64,000 nucleotides of DNA from CAVONB01 sp963697205 (lineage in GTDB: Bacteria > Pseudomonadota > Alphaproteobacteria > Rhizobiales > Hyphomicrobiaceae). Shown here in pieces: positions 29,490 to 39,457 of the stretch (position 1 is the first letter of the stretch; every line of letters begins with the position of its first letter). Position numbers and translations under genes: made by a program. The stretch is taken from the NCBI GenBank assembly GCA_963697205.1, contig CAVONB010000015.1, forward strand, positions 1 through 64,000. Reading direction: 5' to 3'. Below the pieces are notes generated by a model. It worked only from the letters and a program-made list of their open reading frames with translations, had not been told where the DNA came from and ran no database searches.

Positions 29490-31028
29490 ATGCTGCCTAC
29501 TTCGGCCAACCACGCCGACGCTCCACAGCGAACCGGCCCGAAGCAGCTGGCAACCTCGGCCGCCCGGGGCGGGCTTGCGTTCGCTTCGGCTCTGCTGGCG
29601 TGCGCCCTCCTTCTTCTGCCCCATCATGCGGGGCTCGCCCAATCGGCTGCAACCTCGGCGGAAGCGCAGCGCAAGCTCGAGATGCGCCGTCTGGAGCTGG
29701 AGGAGACGCGCAAGCGCGAGCAGACGCTCCAGTCCGACCTCAAAGCGATCGACGAAGAACGCGAGCGGCTCAATCAACGGCTGGTGGAGACGGCGGGCCT
29801 GATCCAGAAGTCGGAGGCACAGCTGACGACGATCGAGAGCCGGATCGGGGAACTGGAGATCCAGGAGCGTATGGTGCGCGGCTCGCTGGATCAGCGACAG
29901 GGCGCGATCGCCAAGCTGCTGGCGGCACTTCAGCGCATGGGGCGCAATCCGCCGCCCGTGCTGATCACGAAGCGCGAGGACGCGCTCGAGATGGTCCGCA
30001 GCGCCATGCTGCTGGCCTCGGCATTCCCGGAGCTCAAGTCGCAGGCCGACGTGCTGATCGGGCAGCTGAACGAGCTCGTTCGCGTCAAGACGGACATCAA
30101 GACGGAGGGGGACCGGCTCAGAGCTGAGACCCAGCGGCTCAGCGACGCCCGGACGCGGCTGGCCGCCCTGATGGAGACCAAGCGACAATCGCTGGCGGAG
30201 CGACAGCAGGAGCTGGCCGACGTGCGGCGCGCGGCAGCCGACATCACCCGCAGCGTCGGCGATCTGTCCGAGCTGATCCAGAAGCTCGACCGGGAGGTGG
30301 CCCAGCGCACGCAGCTGGCCGCCTACGAGCGGGAACTGCAGGCCAAGCGCGACGCCGATCTCAGGGCGCGGCTGGAGGCCCAGAAGCAGGCCGAGACGGC
30401 CGTGCCGGCGATTCCGCCTCAGGCCGTGCCCGTGCCAGTCGTTCCCGATCCAGCCGCGCCCGCGCGCCCGGTCGAGGCCTTGCCCAAGGTGGCCATGGTC
30501 GGGCCGCCGAAGATCATGCCGCCCGCAGTCGAACTCGCGCCGCGGGGCACGACTTTGGCCATGGCCAACCCCGGACGTCTCAAACCGGCCATACCTTTCG
30601 AGCAGGCCAAGGCGCAGCTGCCGCTCCCCGGCCAGGGCAAGCGTGTCCTGGGGTTCGGCGAGCGGATCCAGACCGGCGGTGGACGTTCGAAGGGCATGGT
30701 GATCGAGACCCGGCATGGCGCGCAGATCATCTCGCCGACCGACGGCTGGATCGTTTACGCTGGTGCGTTCAGGGCCTACGGGCAACTCTTGATCATCAAT
30801 GCCGGCGCCGGATATCATATCGTTCTCGCCGGCCTTTCGCAGATCGACGTTCAGATCGGTCAGTTCGTGCTTGCAGCCGAACCCGTCGGGACCATGGCAC
30901 CGGCGCTGAGGGGTGTCGGAGACAAGGGGCAAGGTGGCGCCCCGGTGCTTTACGTCGAGTTTCGCAAAGAAGGTCGCCCCATCGACCCCGATCCGTGGTG
31001 GGTGGCCGGCCAGCAGAAGGTGAACTGA
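29490..31028 (+). CDS. EnvC-like murein hydrolase activator (degenerate M23/LytM domain)
   Basis: 512 residues: signal peptide (LAFASALLACALLLLPHHAGLA), long coiled coil (about residues 50-290, rich in E, R, Q and L), Pro/Ala linker, then a LytM domain from about residue 390 (GAQIISPTDGWIVYAGAFRAYG, LLIINAGAGYHIVLAGLSQ, VLYVEFRKEGRPIDPDPW). The M23 zinc ligands are not all present: the last strand reads YVEFRK where active enzymes have HFE/HLH. This is the pattern of EnvC, which activates cell-division amidases instead of cutting murein. It is two bases upstream of ctpA, the usual alphaproteobacterial order. Confidence 0.85.
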   Translation: MLPTSANHADAPQRTGPKQLATSAARGGLAFASALLACALLLLPHHAGLAQSAATSAEAQRKLEMRRLELEETRKREQTLQSDLKAIDEERERLNQRLVETAGLIQKSEAQLTTIESRIGELEIQERMVRGSLDQRQGAIAKLLAALQRMGRNPPPVLITKREDALEMVRSAMLLASAFPELKSQADVLIGQLNELVRVKTDIKTEGDRLRAETQRLSDARTRLAALMETKRQSLAERQQELADVRRAAADITRSVGDLSELIQKLDREVAQRTQLAAYERELQAKRDADLRARLEAQKQAETAVPAIPPQAVPVPVVPDPAAPARPVEALPKVAMVGPPKIMPPAVELAPRGTTLAMANPGRLKPAIPFEQAKAQLPLPGQGKRVLGFGERIQTGGGRSKGMVIETRHGAQIISPTDGWIVYAGAFRAYGQLLIINAGAGYHIVLAGLSQIDVQIGQFVLAAEPVGTMAPALRGVGDKGQGGAPVLYVEFRKEGRPIDPDPWWVAGQQKVN

Positions 31029-31030
31029 TC

Positions 31031-32425
31031 ATGCGCAAGACCGACTTCGCGTTCTGGACGTTTCTGCTGATGACGGGCCTCGCCGGCGCGACCACGGTGC
31101 TGAACGTCACGCGGACCTATTCGGCGACGTCGCAGAACACCGAGCTTTATCGTCAGCTCGACCTTTTCGGCGACGTGCTGGAGCGTGTGCGCTCCGACTA
31201 TGTGGAGAAGCCCGACGACTCGCAGCTGATCGAATCTGCGATCAACGGCATGCTGACGTCGCTCGATCCGCACTCGGCCTATCTGAGCCCCAAACACTTC
31301 CGCGACATGCAGGTGCAGACGCGCGGCGAGTTCGGCGGGCTCGGCATCGAGGTGACGATGGAGAGCGGCGTGATCAAGGTGGTCGCTCCCATCGACGACA
31401 CGCCCGCCGCCAAGGCCGGCGTGCAGGCCAACGATCTCGTCACGCATCTGGACGCCGAGCAGATCCAGGGCCTCACGCTGGAGCAGGCCGTGGAGAAGAT
31501 GCGCGGCCCGGTCAACACGCCGATCACGCTGACGATCGTGCGCAAGGGCCGCGACGAGCCCTTCGACATCAAGATCGTGCGCGACGTCATCCGCATCAAT
31601 CCGGTGAAGTGGCGCGTTGAGGGCGAGGTCGGCTACGTCAAGATCTCGACGTTCAACGAGCAGACGCACGCCAATCTCGTCAAGGCGATGGACTCGCTCA
31701 AGAAGCAACTGGGCAAGACGCTCAAGGGCTACGTGATCGATCTGCGCAACAACCCCGGCGGCCTGCTCGATCAGGCGATCGCGGTGTCCGACGACTTCCT
31801 CGAGCGTGGTGCGATCGTGCTGACGAAGGGCCGCAACAACGAAGAGACCCAGCGGGCACAGGCGCGTCCCGGCGATGTGACGGACGGCAAGAAGGTGGTC
31901 GTGCTGATCAACGGCGGCTCTGCGTCGGCTTCGGAAATCGTGGCGGGTGCGCTGCAGGACCACAAGCGCGCGACGATCATGGGGACCCGGTCGTTCGGCA
32001 AGGGCTCTGTGCAGACCATCATTCCGCTTGGTGCGAATGGCGCGCTGCGACTGACGACAGCGCGCTACTACACGCCGTCCAACCGCTCCATCCAGGCGGC
32101 GGGCATCATGCCTGACATGATCGTCGAGCAGGAGCTGCCGCCGGAGCTGAAGGGCAAGGCTGCCGAGAAGCCGCGCGGGGAAGCGAGCCTCAGAGGCCAC
32201 CTGCGGAACGAGAAGACGAAGGACGGCAAGGAAGTGTCGGGATCTTCGGCTTACGTGCCCAAGGAGCCCGAGAAGGACGCGCAGCTGCAGGCAGCGCTGA
32301 CGCTGGTGCGCACGGGCCAGGCGCCGCCCGCGCCTGCAGCGGCGAGCGAGAGCGATGCGGCGGCCGACAAGAAGGCAGCCGTCACGGACCAGCCGACCGC
32401 GAAGGCGCCGGTTCCTGCCAAGTAG
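31031..32425 (+). CDS. ctpA: Carboxy-terminal processing protease, S41 family
   Basis: 464 residues. An N-terminal membrane or signal segment (FAFWTFLLMTGLAGATTVL), a PDZ domain (GGLGIEVTMESGVIKVVAPI, AGVQANDLVTHLD), and the S41 catalytic core: VIDLRNNPGGLLDQAI, INGGSASASEIVAGAL (Ser residues 297-301) and GTRSFGKGSVQT with the catalytic Lys at 324. The C-terminal 90 residues are an Ala/Lys-rich linker. The ATG follows the EnvC-like stop by two bases. It trims envelope proteins in the periplasm. An intrinsic terminator lies 90 bases after the stop. Confidence 0.95.
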   Translation: MRKTDFAFWTFLLMTGLAGATTVLNVTRTYSATSQNTELYRQLDLFGDVLERVRSDYVEKPDDSQLIESAINGMLTSLDPHSAYLSPKHFRDMQVQTRGEFGGLGIEVTMESGVIKVVAPIDDTPAAKAGVQANDLVTHLDAEQIQGLTLEQAVEKMRGPVNTPITLTIVRKGRDEPFDIKIVRDVIRINPVKWRVEGEVGYVKISTFNEQTHANLVKAMDSLKKQLGKTLKGYVIDLRNNPGGLLDQAIAVSDDFLERGAIVLTKGRNNEETQRAQARPGDVTDGKKVVVLINGGSASASEIVAGALQDHKRATIMGTRSFGKGSVQTIIPLGANGALRLTTARYYTPSNRSIQAAGIMPDMIVEQELPPELKGKAAEKPRGEASLRGHLRNEKTKDGKEVSGSSAYVPKEPEKDAQLQAALTLVRTGQAPPAPAAASESDAAADKKAAVTDQPTAKAPVPAK

Positions 32426-32514
32426 TCGTGGCGGCGCGCGGCTAGCCAAGTGACTGGCAAGGGCGTGCTGCCGCGGGTGCGGCCACACCTGGCCGAAGCG
32501 TCAAGACTTCACGG

Positions 32515-32547
32515 CTCGGGCGCCCATCGCGGGCGCCCGAGTTTTTT
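32515..32547 (+). terminator. Rho-independent terminator of the envC-ctpA unit
   Basis: An 11-base perfect GC-rich stem (left arm 32515-32525, right arm 32531-32541) with a five-base loop, followed at once by six T (32542-32547). It lies between ctpA and the first RppH gene, whose ribosome binding site GGAGG begins right after the T run. Confidence 0.92.
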
Positions 32548-32560
32548 GGAGGACCACTCA

Positions 32561-33070
32561 ATGCCGCCAAATCCGGAGCCGACCGCGTATCGCCCGTGTG
32601 TGGGCATCATGCTGATCAATCGCGCCGGTCTCGTCTGGGTCGGACGCCGCGCGGATATGCCGGGCGAGCCGGAGGGACCGGGCTATTGGTGGCAGATGCC
32701 GCAAGGCGGCATCGACGAGGGCGAAGACCCGCGGACGGCGGCGCTGCGCGAGCTTAAGGAAGAGACGAGCATTCGAACAGCCGAGATCATTGGCGAGACC
32801 GGGGCCTGGCTGACATACGATCTGCCGCCGGAGCTGATCGGCAAGGCATGGGGTGGGCGCTGGCGCGGGCAGAAGCAAAAGTGGTTCGCGATGCGCTTTC
32901 TCGGCGAGGACAGCGAGATCGACATCGCGCCGCCGCCGCCGCATCAGATCGAATTCGACGCGTGGAAGTGGACGCCGATCGAGGATCTCGCCAGCCAGAT
33001 CGTGCCATTCAAGCGCGCGGTGTACGAGGCTGTCATCGCCGAACTCGGCCCAATGGCCGTGCCGCTCTAG
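32561..33070 (+). CDS. rppH: RNA pyrophosphohydrolase, Nudix family (first copy)
   Basis: 169 residues. Removes pyrophosphate from the 5' triphosphate of mRNA (and of dinucleoside polyphosphates), opening decay. YRPCVGIMLIN at the start and QMPQGGIDEGEDPRTAALRE at residues 45-64 are the RppH/IalA signature; the Nudix box spans residues 49-71 and ends LKEETSI, where the canonical Gly of EExG is Ser. LTYDLPPEL and QKQKWFAMRFLG are also typical. ATG 32561 has GGAGG at 32548-32552. The gene starts directly after a terminator, so its promoter may overlap that region or it may depend on read-through. Confidence 0.9.
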   Translation: MPPNPEPTAYRPCVGIMLINRAGLVWVGRRADMPGEPEGPGYWWQMPQGGIDEGEDPRTAALRELKEETSIRTAEIIGETGAWLTYDLPPELIGKAWGGRWRGQKQKWFAMRFLGEDSEIDIAPPPPHQIEFDAWKWTPIEDLASQIVPFKRAVYEAVIAELGPMAVPL

Positions 33071-33261
33071 CTTCACGCGACGGCTGCGGGAGTGATCGCC
33101 TTTGCGGCGCACGACGCCGCCTTGTGGTTGCGGGCCGGCCCGTGGCTCAATCGCGTCATCAAGTTGATGCGAATCACGCGTATACTTTTCGATTCTTACC
33201 GTTATTGCCCGCGGTTCTTGCTCACCGATGGAGCTTTCCAGCCAAGATCGGCCGACCTTCG

Positions 33262-33792
33262 ATGAAACTCCCCAACGATCTCGCCACCGAACCAATCTCC
33301 ACGGGACGCCTGGAGCTCCCCTATCGCCCGTGCGTCGGCATCATGCTGTTCAACCGTTATGGGCTGGTCTGGATCGGGCGCCGCTTGCCGAAGTGGGTCG
33401 GCGACCGCTCCGCGCACGTCTGGCAAATGCCGCAGGGCGGGATCGACAAGGGCGAGACCCCGCGCGAAGCGGCGGTGCGCGAGTTGGCGGAGGAGACCGG
33501 GTTGGAGAACGCCGAAGTGCTCGACGAGATCCAGGACTGGCTGACATACGATCTGCCGGAAGACCTGCTCGGCGTGGCGCTGAAAGGCAAGTATCGCGGA
33601 CAGCGGCAGCGCTGGTTCGCCATGCGCTCGATGGGGCCTGATAGTGACGTCGATATCCGGGCCCGCGCAAAGAAGGCGGAATTCGATGCGTGGCGGTGGG
33701 CACGCATCGAGGAGGTCGTGGACTTGGCCGTGCCGTTCAAGCGCGAGGTCTATCGGCGCGTGGCGCGGTCGTTCGCGGCGTATGCCGGGTGA
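33262..33792 (+). CDS. rppH: RNA pyrophosphohydrolase, Nudix family (second copy)
   Basis: 176 residues, clearly a paralogue of the gene 190 bases upstream: YRPCVGIMLFNRYGLVWIGR, QMPQGGIDKGETPREAAVRE and LTYDLPEDLLG. Its Nudix box (residues 59-81) is canonical, ending LAEETGL with Gly retained. The N-terminal extension (MKLPNDLATEPISTGRLELP) differs from copy one. It would also act on triphosphate mRNA ends or on Np4N alarmones; which copy is the main RppH cannot be told from sequence, although this one keeps the complete motif. Convergent with atpC. Confidence 0.88.
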   Translation: MKLPNDLATEPISTGRLELPYRPCVGIMLFNRYGLVWIGRRLPKWVGDRSAHVWQMPQGGIDKGETPREAAVRELAEETGLENAEVLDEIQDWLTYDLPEDLLGVALKGKYRGQRQRWFAMRSMGPDSDVDIRARAKKAEFDAWRWARIEEVVDLAVPFKREVYRRVARSFAAYAG

Positions 33793-33852
33793 GGCAGCGT
33801 TGCAGCACGCGTCCTGACGCTTCGCCTGACGGTAGCCGGCACGCCCGTGACA

Positions 33853-34242
33853 TCATCCCCGTGCAGACTTGAGAAGCTCGAGTGCCGTTTCGGCGTCCAT
33901 GCGGGCCTGATCGTCGCCGGCGTCGGCAAGAGCGGCTTCGGCAGCACTGATCTCCGCGTCGATCGCCTCGCGGCTGGCGCCGTCCAACTCGATCGCGCGC
34001 TCGGCCAATACGGTCAAGCGCTCGGGGTCGACATCGGCAAAGCCGCTTTTGACAAAGATGCGCTTCCTGCCCGACGGCAGCGTGACGTCCATCACACCGG
34101 GGCGTAGCGTGGAGATGACCGGTGCGTGGCCAGCGAGCACGCCGAAGTCGCCCTCGCTGCCGGGAAGCACGACCTCGACGGCCTCTTCCGACAGCAACAC
34201 CCGCTCGGGGCTCACCAGCTCGAACTTGAACGTGCCTGCCAT
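33853..34242 (-). CDS. atpC: ATP synthase F1 epsilon subunit
   Basis: 129 residues. The N-terminal beta sandwich is recognisable by FELVSPERVLLSEEAVEVVL, PGSEGDFGVLAGHAPVISTL and the LPSG/FVKSGFADV loop; the C-terminal helices (REAIDAEISAAEAALA, ARMDAETALELLKSA) regulate the enzyme. Sits at the central stalk, contacting gamma and the c ring. It ends the atp operon; in front of it lies a small extra gene rather than atpD, which is uncommon. Confidence 0.95.
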   Translation of the reverse strand: MAGTFKFELVSPERVLLSEEAVEVVLPGSEGDFGVLAGHAPVISTLRPGVMDVTLPSGRKRIFVKSGFADVDPERLTVLAERAIELDGASREAIDAEISAAEAALADAGDDQARMDAETALELLKSARG

Positions 34243-34331
34243 CTTCGAATCCCTGCCTTCAGATTGCGCCGCGCAACGCCAACCGCCTCAGTCCGTTGCG
34301 CAAAGCCAGTGGCCGCATGCGCTTGCCGCGA

Positions 34332-34610
34332 TCACGCGCTCTCTTCACTCTCGCCGGTCTTGGCCTGCACCTCGTCCACCGTCTGCAGCCCGGAACCGCA
34401 GAAGGGGCAGAAGTAGAGCGGGTGATCGACGATGCCGGGCTCCTCGCCTTCCAGGTCGATCAAGCCCACCGAGAGGTAGAGAACACCGTCCTCACCGACA
34501 TTGATGAGCGGCTCGAAGTCGGCCCCGCTCATCGCTTCCTTCAAGTGGGAGCAGCAGGCGCCGAACTGTGGCGCTGCACCTGCATCGCCCTGGCTCGTGG
34601 TATCGCTCAT
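34332..34610 (-). CDS. Small CPFCG-motif protein between atpD and atpC
   Basis: 92 residues, starting MSDTTSQGDAGAAPQFGACC. It is acidic and has a CxxC pair late (YFCPFCGSGLQT) and a CC near residue 20 (FGACCSHLKEA), which together could bind zinc or an iron-sulfur centre. The ATG is preceded by GGGGAGGA, the best ribosome binding site in the region, supporting real translation. It lies 55 bases after atpD and 89 before atpC, in the same direction, so it is co-transcribed with F1. I do not know a function; an assembly or redox-sensing role is a guess. It does not resemble the AtpI, AtpZ or zeta-subunit proteins. Confidence 0.75.
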   Translation of the reverse strand: MSDTTSQGDAGAAPQFGACCSHLKEAMSGADFEPLINVGEDGVLYLSVGLIDLEGEEPGIVDHPLYFCPFCGSGLQTVDEVQAKTGESEESA

Positions 34611-34628
34611 GCGTCCTCCCCGGGCGCG

Positions 34629-34647
34629 CGGTGGGCACGGCCCACCG
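34629..34647 (-). repeat. Hairpin between atpD and the CPFCG gene
   Basis: A perfect eight-base stem (CGGTGGGC with GCCCACCG) and three-base loop, placed between the atpD stop and the ribosome binding site of the small gene. Without a T run it is not an intrinsic terminator; it could set mRNA stability or lower expression of the distal genes compared with atpD. Confidence 0.5.
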
Positions 34648-34665
34648 TTCATGCGCCTTTGTCGA

Positions 34666-36097
34666 TTACGCGGCCTCGGCCAGCTTCTCGGCCTTGGCGA
34701 TGGCTTCTTCGATGGTGCCGACCATGTAGAAGGCCGGCTCCGGCAGATGGTCGTAGTCGCCGTCGCAGATGCCCTTGAAGCCCTTGATCGTCTCGGCAAG
34801 CGGGACCTGCACGCCGGGCGAACCGGTGAACACCTCGGCGACGTCGAAGGGCTGAGACATGAAGCGCTCGATCTTGCGGGCGCGCGCGACCGTCATCTTG
34901 TCGTCTTCGGACAGCTCGTCCATGCCGAGAATGGCGATGATGTCCTGCAGCGACTTGTAGTTCTGCAGGATCGACTGCACCTGGCGGGCGACCGCGTAGT
35001 GCTCTTCGCCGACGACGCGCGGGTCGAGCATGCGCGAGGTCGAGTCGAGCGGGTCGACGGCCGGGTAGATGCCCTTTTCCGCGATCGAGCGCGACAGCAC
35101 GGTGGTCGCGTCCAAGTGGGCGAACGAGGTGGCCGGCGCGGGGTCGGTCAAGTCGTCGGCCGGCACGTAGATCGCCTGCACCGAGGTGATCGAGCCCTTC
35201 TGCGTGGACGTGATGCGCTCCTGCAGGGCGCCCATGTCGGTCGCCAGCGTCGGCTGGTAGCCCACCGCCGAGGGGATGCGGCCGAGGAGCGCCGACACCT
35301 CGGAGCCCGCCTGCGTGAAGCGGAAGATGTTGTCGACGAAGAACAGCACGTCCTGGCCCTGGTCGCGGAAATGCTCGGCGACGGTCAGGCCGGTCAGCGC
35401 GACGCGCGCACGCGCGCCCGGCGGCTCGTTCATCTGGCCGTAGACGAGCGCGGCCTTCGAGCCGGCGGCCGAGCCGTCGGTCGGCTTCTTGTTGACGCCG
35501 CCCTCGATCATCTCGTGATAGAGGTCGTTGCCCTCACGCGTGCGCTCGCCGACGCCGGCGAACACCGAGTAGCCGCCGTGCGTCTTGGCGACGTTGTTGA
35601 TCAGCTCCATGATGAGCACGGTCTTGCCGACGCCGGCGCCGCCGAAGAGGCCGATCTTGCCGCCCTTGGCGTAGGGCGCGAGCAGGTCGACGACCTTGAT
35701 GCCGGTGACCAGGATCTCGGCTTCGGTCGACTGCTCGGCGAAGGTCGGGGCTTGCTGGTGGATGGCGCGCCTGGCCGCCGTCTTGATCGGGCCGGCCTCG
35801 TCGACGGGCTCGCCGATGACGTTCATGATGCGGCCGAGCGTCTCGTCGCCGACGGGCACGGAGATCGGCTGGCCGGTGTCGGTGACCTCCTGGCCGCGGA
35901 CGAGACCTTCGGAGCGAGTCCATGGCGATGGTGCGGACCGTCTGCTCGCCCAGGTGCTGGGCGACCTCGAGCACGAGGCGGTTGCCCTGGTTGTTGGTCT
36001 CGAGCGCGTTCAGGATTTCGGGCAGGTGCCCGTCGAACTGCACGTCGACGACGGCGCCCATCACCTGGCGAATTTTTCCGACTTTGTTCGATGCCAT
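34666..36097 (-). CDS. atpD: ATP synthase F1 beta subunit (one frameshift near 35918)
   Basis: The catalytic F1 subunit. The N-terminus (KVGKIRQVMGAVVDVQFDG) is in one frame and the main part in the next from about 35918; PVGDETLGRIMNVIGEPVDE follows directly. The nucleotide site is intact: Walker A GGAGVGKTVLIMELI, GERTREGNDLYHEM with the catalytic Glu-Arg, Walker B VLFFVDNIFRFTQAG, and the DELSEED lever, here MDELSEDDK. About 477 residues joined. No cell can lose this subunit lightly, so the shift is most likely a base error in the assembly. Second in importance in the operon order atpH-A-G-D-C. Confidence 0.95.
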
Positions 36098-36127
36098 GTC
36101 GTTATCCTCGGATCGGTCGATTGCGGA

Positions 36128-37015
36128 TTAGAGCGCCTCGGCGCCCGAAATGATCTCGATGAGCTCTTTGGTGATCTGCGCCTGACGGGTACGGTTGTAC
36201 TTGATCGTCAGCTTGTTGATCATGTCGCCGGCGTTGCGCGTGGCGTTGTCCATCGCGGACATGCGCGCACCCTGCTCGGAGGCCGCGTTCTCGAGCAGGC
36301 CGCGGAAGATCTGGGTCGAGATGTTGCGGTTCAGCAGGTATCGAGGATCGCCTCCTCGGACGGCTCGTACTCGTAGACGGCCTCGGCTTTGGTGCTGTCG
36401 CCCGATCCCGTCTGCTCGGGCAGCTTGGCCGGGATGATCTGCAGCGCGGTCGGCATCTGGGCGATCACCGACTTGAATTCGGAGAAGAAGATCGTAGCGA
36501 CGTCGAACTCGCCGGCGTCGAAGAGCTCCAACAGGCGCTTGGCGATCGTCTCGGCGTTGGCGAAGCCGAGCTGCTTGACGCCGCGCAGATCGCTGCGCTC
36601 GACGATGTTCCTGTTCAGGTCGCGGCGCAGGTTGTCGGCGCCCTTGCGGCCCACGGTCATGATCTTGACCGTCTTGCCTTCGCGCATCAGCCGGTTGGCA
36701 TGCTGGCGCGCGAGACGGGCGATGTTGGAGTTGAAGCCGCCACACAGACCGCGCTCGGCGGTCATGACGACGAGCAGATGGACGTCGTCCTTGCCGGTGC
36801 CGACGAGCAGGCGGCGACGCGCCCTCCTTGCTGGCGATGCGACGGTTCAGGTTGGCAAGCACCGCGTCCATGCGCTCGGCGTAGGGGCGGGCGGCGGTCG
36901 CAGCCTCCTGCGCGCGGCGCAGCTTGGCGGCGGCCACCATCTGCATCGCCTTGGTGATCTTCCGCGTCGCCTTCACCGAGGCGATGCGATTGCGCATTTC
37001 TTTCAACGAGGCCAT
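36128..37015 (-). CDS. atpG: ATP synthase F1 gamma subunit (two frameshifts)
   Basis: The central rotor shaft. The N-terminal helix (MASLKEMRNRIASVKATRKI, ITKAMQMVAAAKLRRAQEA) and the C-terminal helix (MSAMDNATRNAGDMINKLTI, YNRTRQAQITKELIEIISG) are typical and lie in one frame, while the middle (MTAERGLCGGFNSNIAR, IIPAKLP) is in another, so one base is lost or gained near 36815 and another near 36345. Joined length is about 295 residues, normal. Separated from atpA by a palindromic repeat element. Confidence 0.93.
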   Translation of the reverse strand: MASLKEMRNRIASVKATRKITKAMQMVAAAKLRRAQEAATAARPYAERMDAVLANLNRRIASKEGASPPARRHRQGRRPSARRHDRRARSVWRLQLQHRPSRAPACQPADARRQDGQDHDRGPQGRRQPAPRPEQEHRRAQRSARRQAARLRQRRDDRQAPVGALRRRRVRRRYDLLLRIQVGDRPDADRAADHPGQAARADGIGRQHQSRGRLRVRAVRGGDPRYLLNRNISTQIFRGLLENAASEQGARMSAMDNATRNAGDMINKLTIKYNRTRQAQITKELIEIISGAEAL

Positions 37016-37035
37016 CGGTCTCTTCCGCTAATGAT

Positions 37036-37132
37036 CCCTCTCCCCGGAGCGGGGAGGCCGGCGGAGGGGCATTGCCGGGTGCCGCCCCTCATCCGCCCTT
37101 CGGGCACCTTCTCCCCGCGCGCGGGGAGAAGG
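37036..37132. repeat. RIME-like intergenic palindromic element
   Basis: Two hairpins fill most of the atpG-atpA gap: CTCCCC with GGGGAG near 37039-37055, and a perfect 26-base palindrome at 37107-37132 (TTCTCCCCGCGC with GCGCGGGGAGAA at its heart). In between lies a CCCTCATCCGCCCTTCGGGC block. From memory this resembles the Rhizobium-specific intergenic mosaic elements that are scattered through rhizobial genomes. Its place inside an operon suggests it acts, if at all, at the mRNA level. Confidence 0.7.
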
Positions 37133-37135
37133 AGA

Positions 37136-38667
<1,532 letters not shown>

Positions 38668-38668
<1 letters not shown>

Positions 38669-39228
38669 CAGTTGACCTCTTTCATGCGCGTCTTGAGGGT
38701 GTCGAGCTTCGTGCGAAGCGACGAATCGATCATGCGGCTACCGATCTTCACGACGAGGCCACCCAGCAGGGCGGGGTCCACCTTCGTGTCGACGGAGACT
38801 TCCTTGCCGACCTCGACGCGCAGCATGTCCTTGAGCTGGTCGAGTTGCGCGTCAGTCAACGCAGTTGCGGACGTGACGTCGGCCGAGACCTCGCCGCGAT
38901 GGCGGGCGAGCAGCGAGCGAAACGACTTCAGGATGTCGGGCAGCGTGAACAGGCGGCGGTTGCGCGCGACGACCTGGACGAAATTGGACAGGAGCGGGCT
39001 GGCGCCGCTTTTCTGAAGCACGGCGCCGATGGCCTTGGCCTGCTCGTCTGCGCCGAGCAGCGGACTGGCGACCATGCGGCGGAGGTCCTCGCTCTCGTCC
39101 AGCATTCTCCGAAGCGCGCCCATCCCGGCTTCGACTTCTGAAAGCTGGCGCTCTTCGCTTGCGAGGTCGAACAGGGCTGACGCATAGCGTCCCGCCACGC
39201 TCGCCATCATCGGATCGTCGCTTGCCAC
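38668..39228 (-). CDS. atpH: ATP synthase F1 delta subunit
   Basis: 186 residues from a GTG at 39228 (VASDDPMMASVAGRYASALF). Upstream in-frame codons give an unlikely 55-residue extension, and related proteins begin at this point, so the GTG was chosen. The helical N-domain (ASEERQLSEVEAGMGALRRM) and the C-terminal LDTLKTRMKEV tail with VDPALLGGLVVKIGSRMIDS are diagnostic. It links F1 to the peripheral stalk. First gene of the operon; F0 genes are not adjacent, as is usual in alphaproteobacteria. Confidence 0.93.
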
Positions 39229-39457
39229 GTCAGTAAGACCCCTTGGTTCCTGGCGCGACGTCGGGAACAACAAACTCCCGGCCAAACGGCCCTTCGCCCG
39301 CGCTTCGGAAGGAATACACGTGTCACAAAAGAAGAGCGGGAGCGGACGCAAGCCCGCTCGACCTCCCCTTTGTGCCGCTGCGGTCTCTATCATGGGTTCC
39401 AGTGGTCCTCAACATGGCGGTCGGCATCGCACCCATCTGCCTGTGCGGCGGTTGGTC

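Noticed and set aside
29436..32488. Two long leftward frames opposite the EnvC-like and ctpA genes
   Set aside because: Arg/His/Leu-rich antisense frames; the plus strand shows signal peptides, a PDZ domain and a catalytic Ser-Lys pair.
34501..36153. 550-codon rightward open frame opposite atpD
   Set aside because: Antisense to atpD; repeated DVEGL/AARR composition, no motif, no ribosome binding site.
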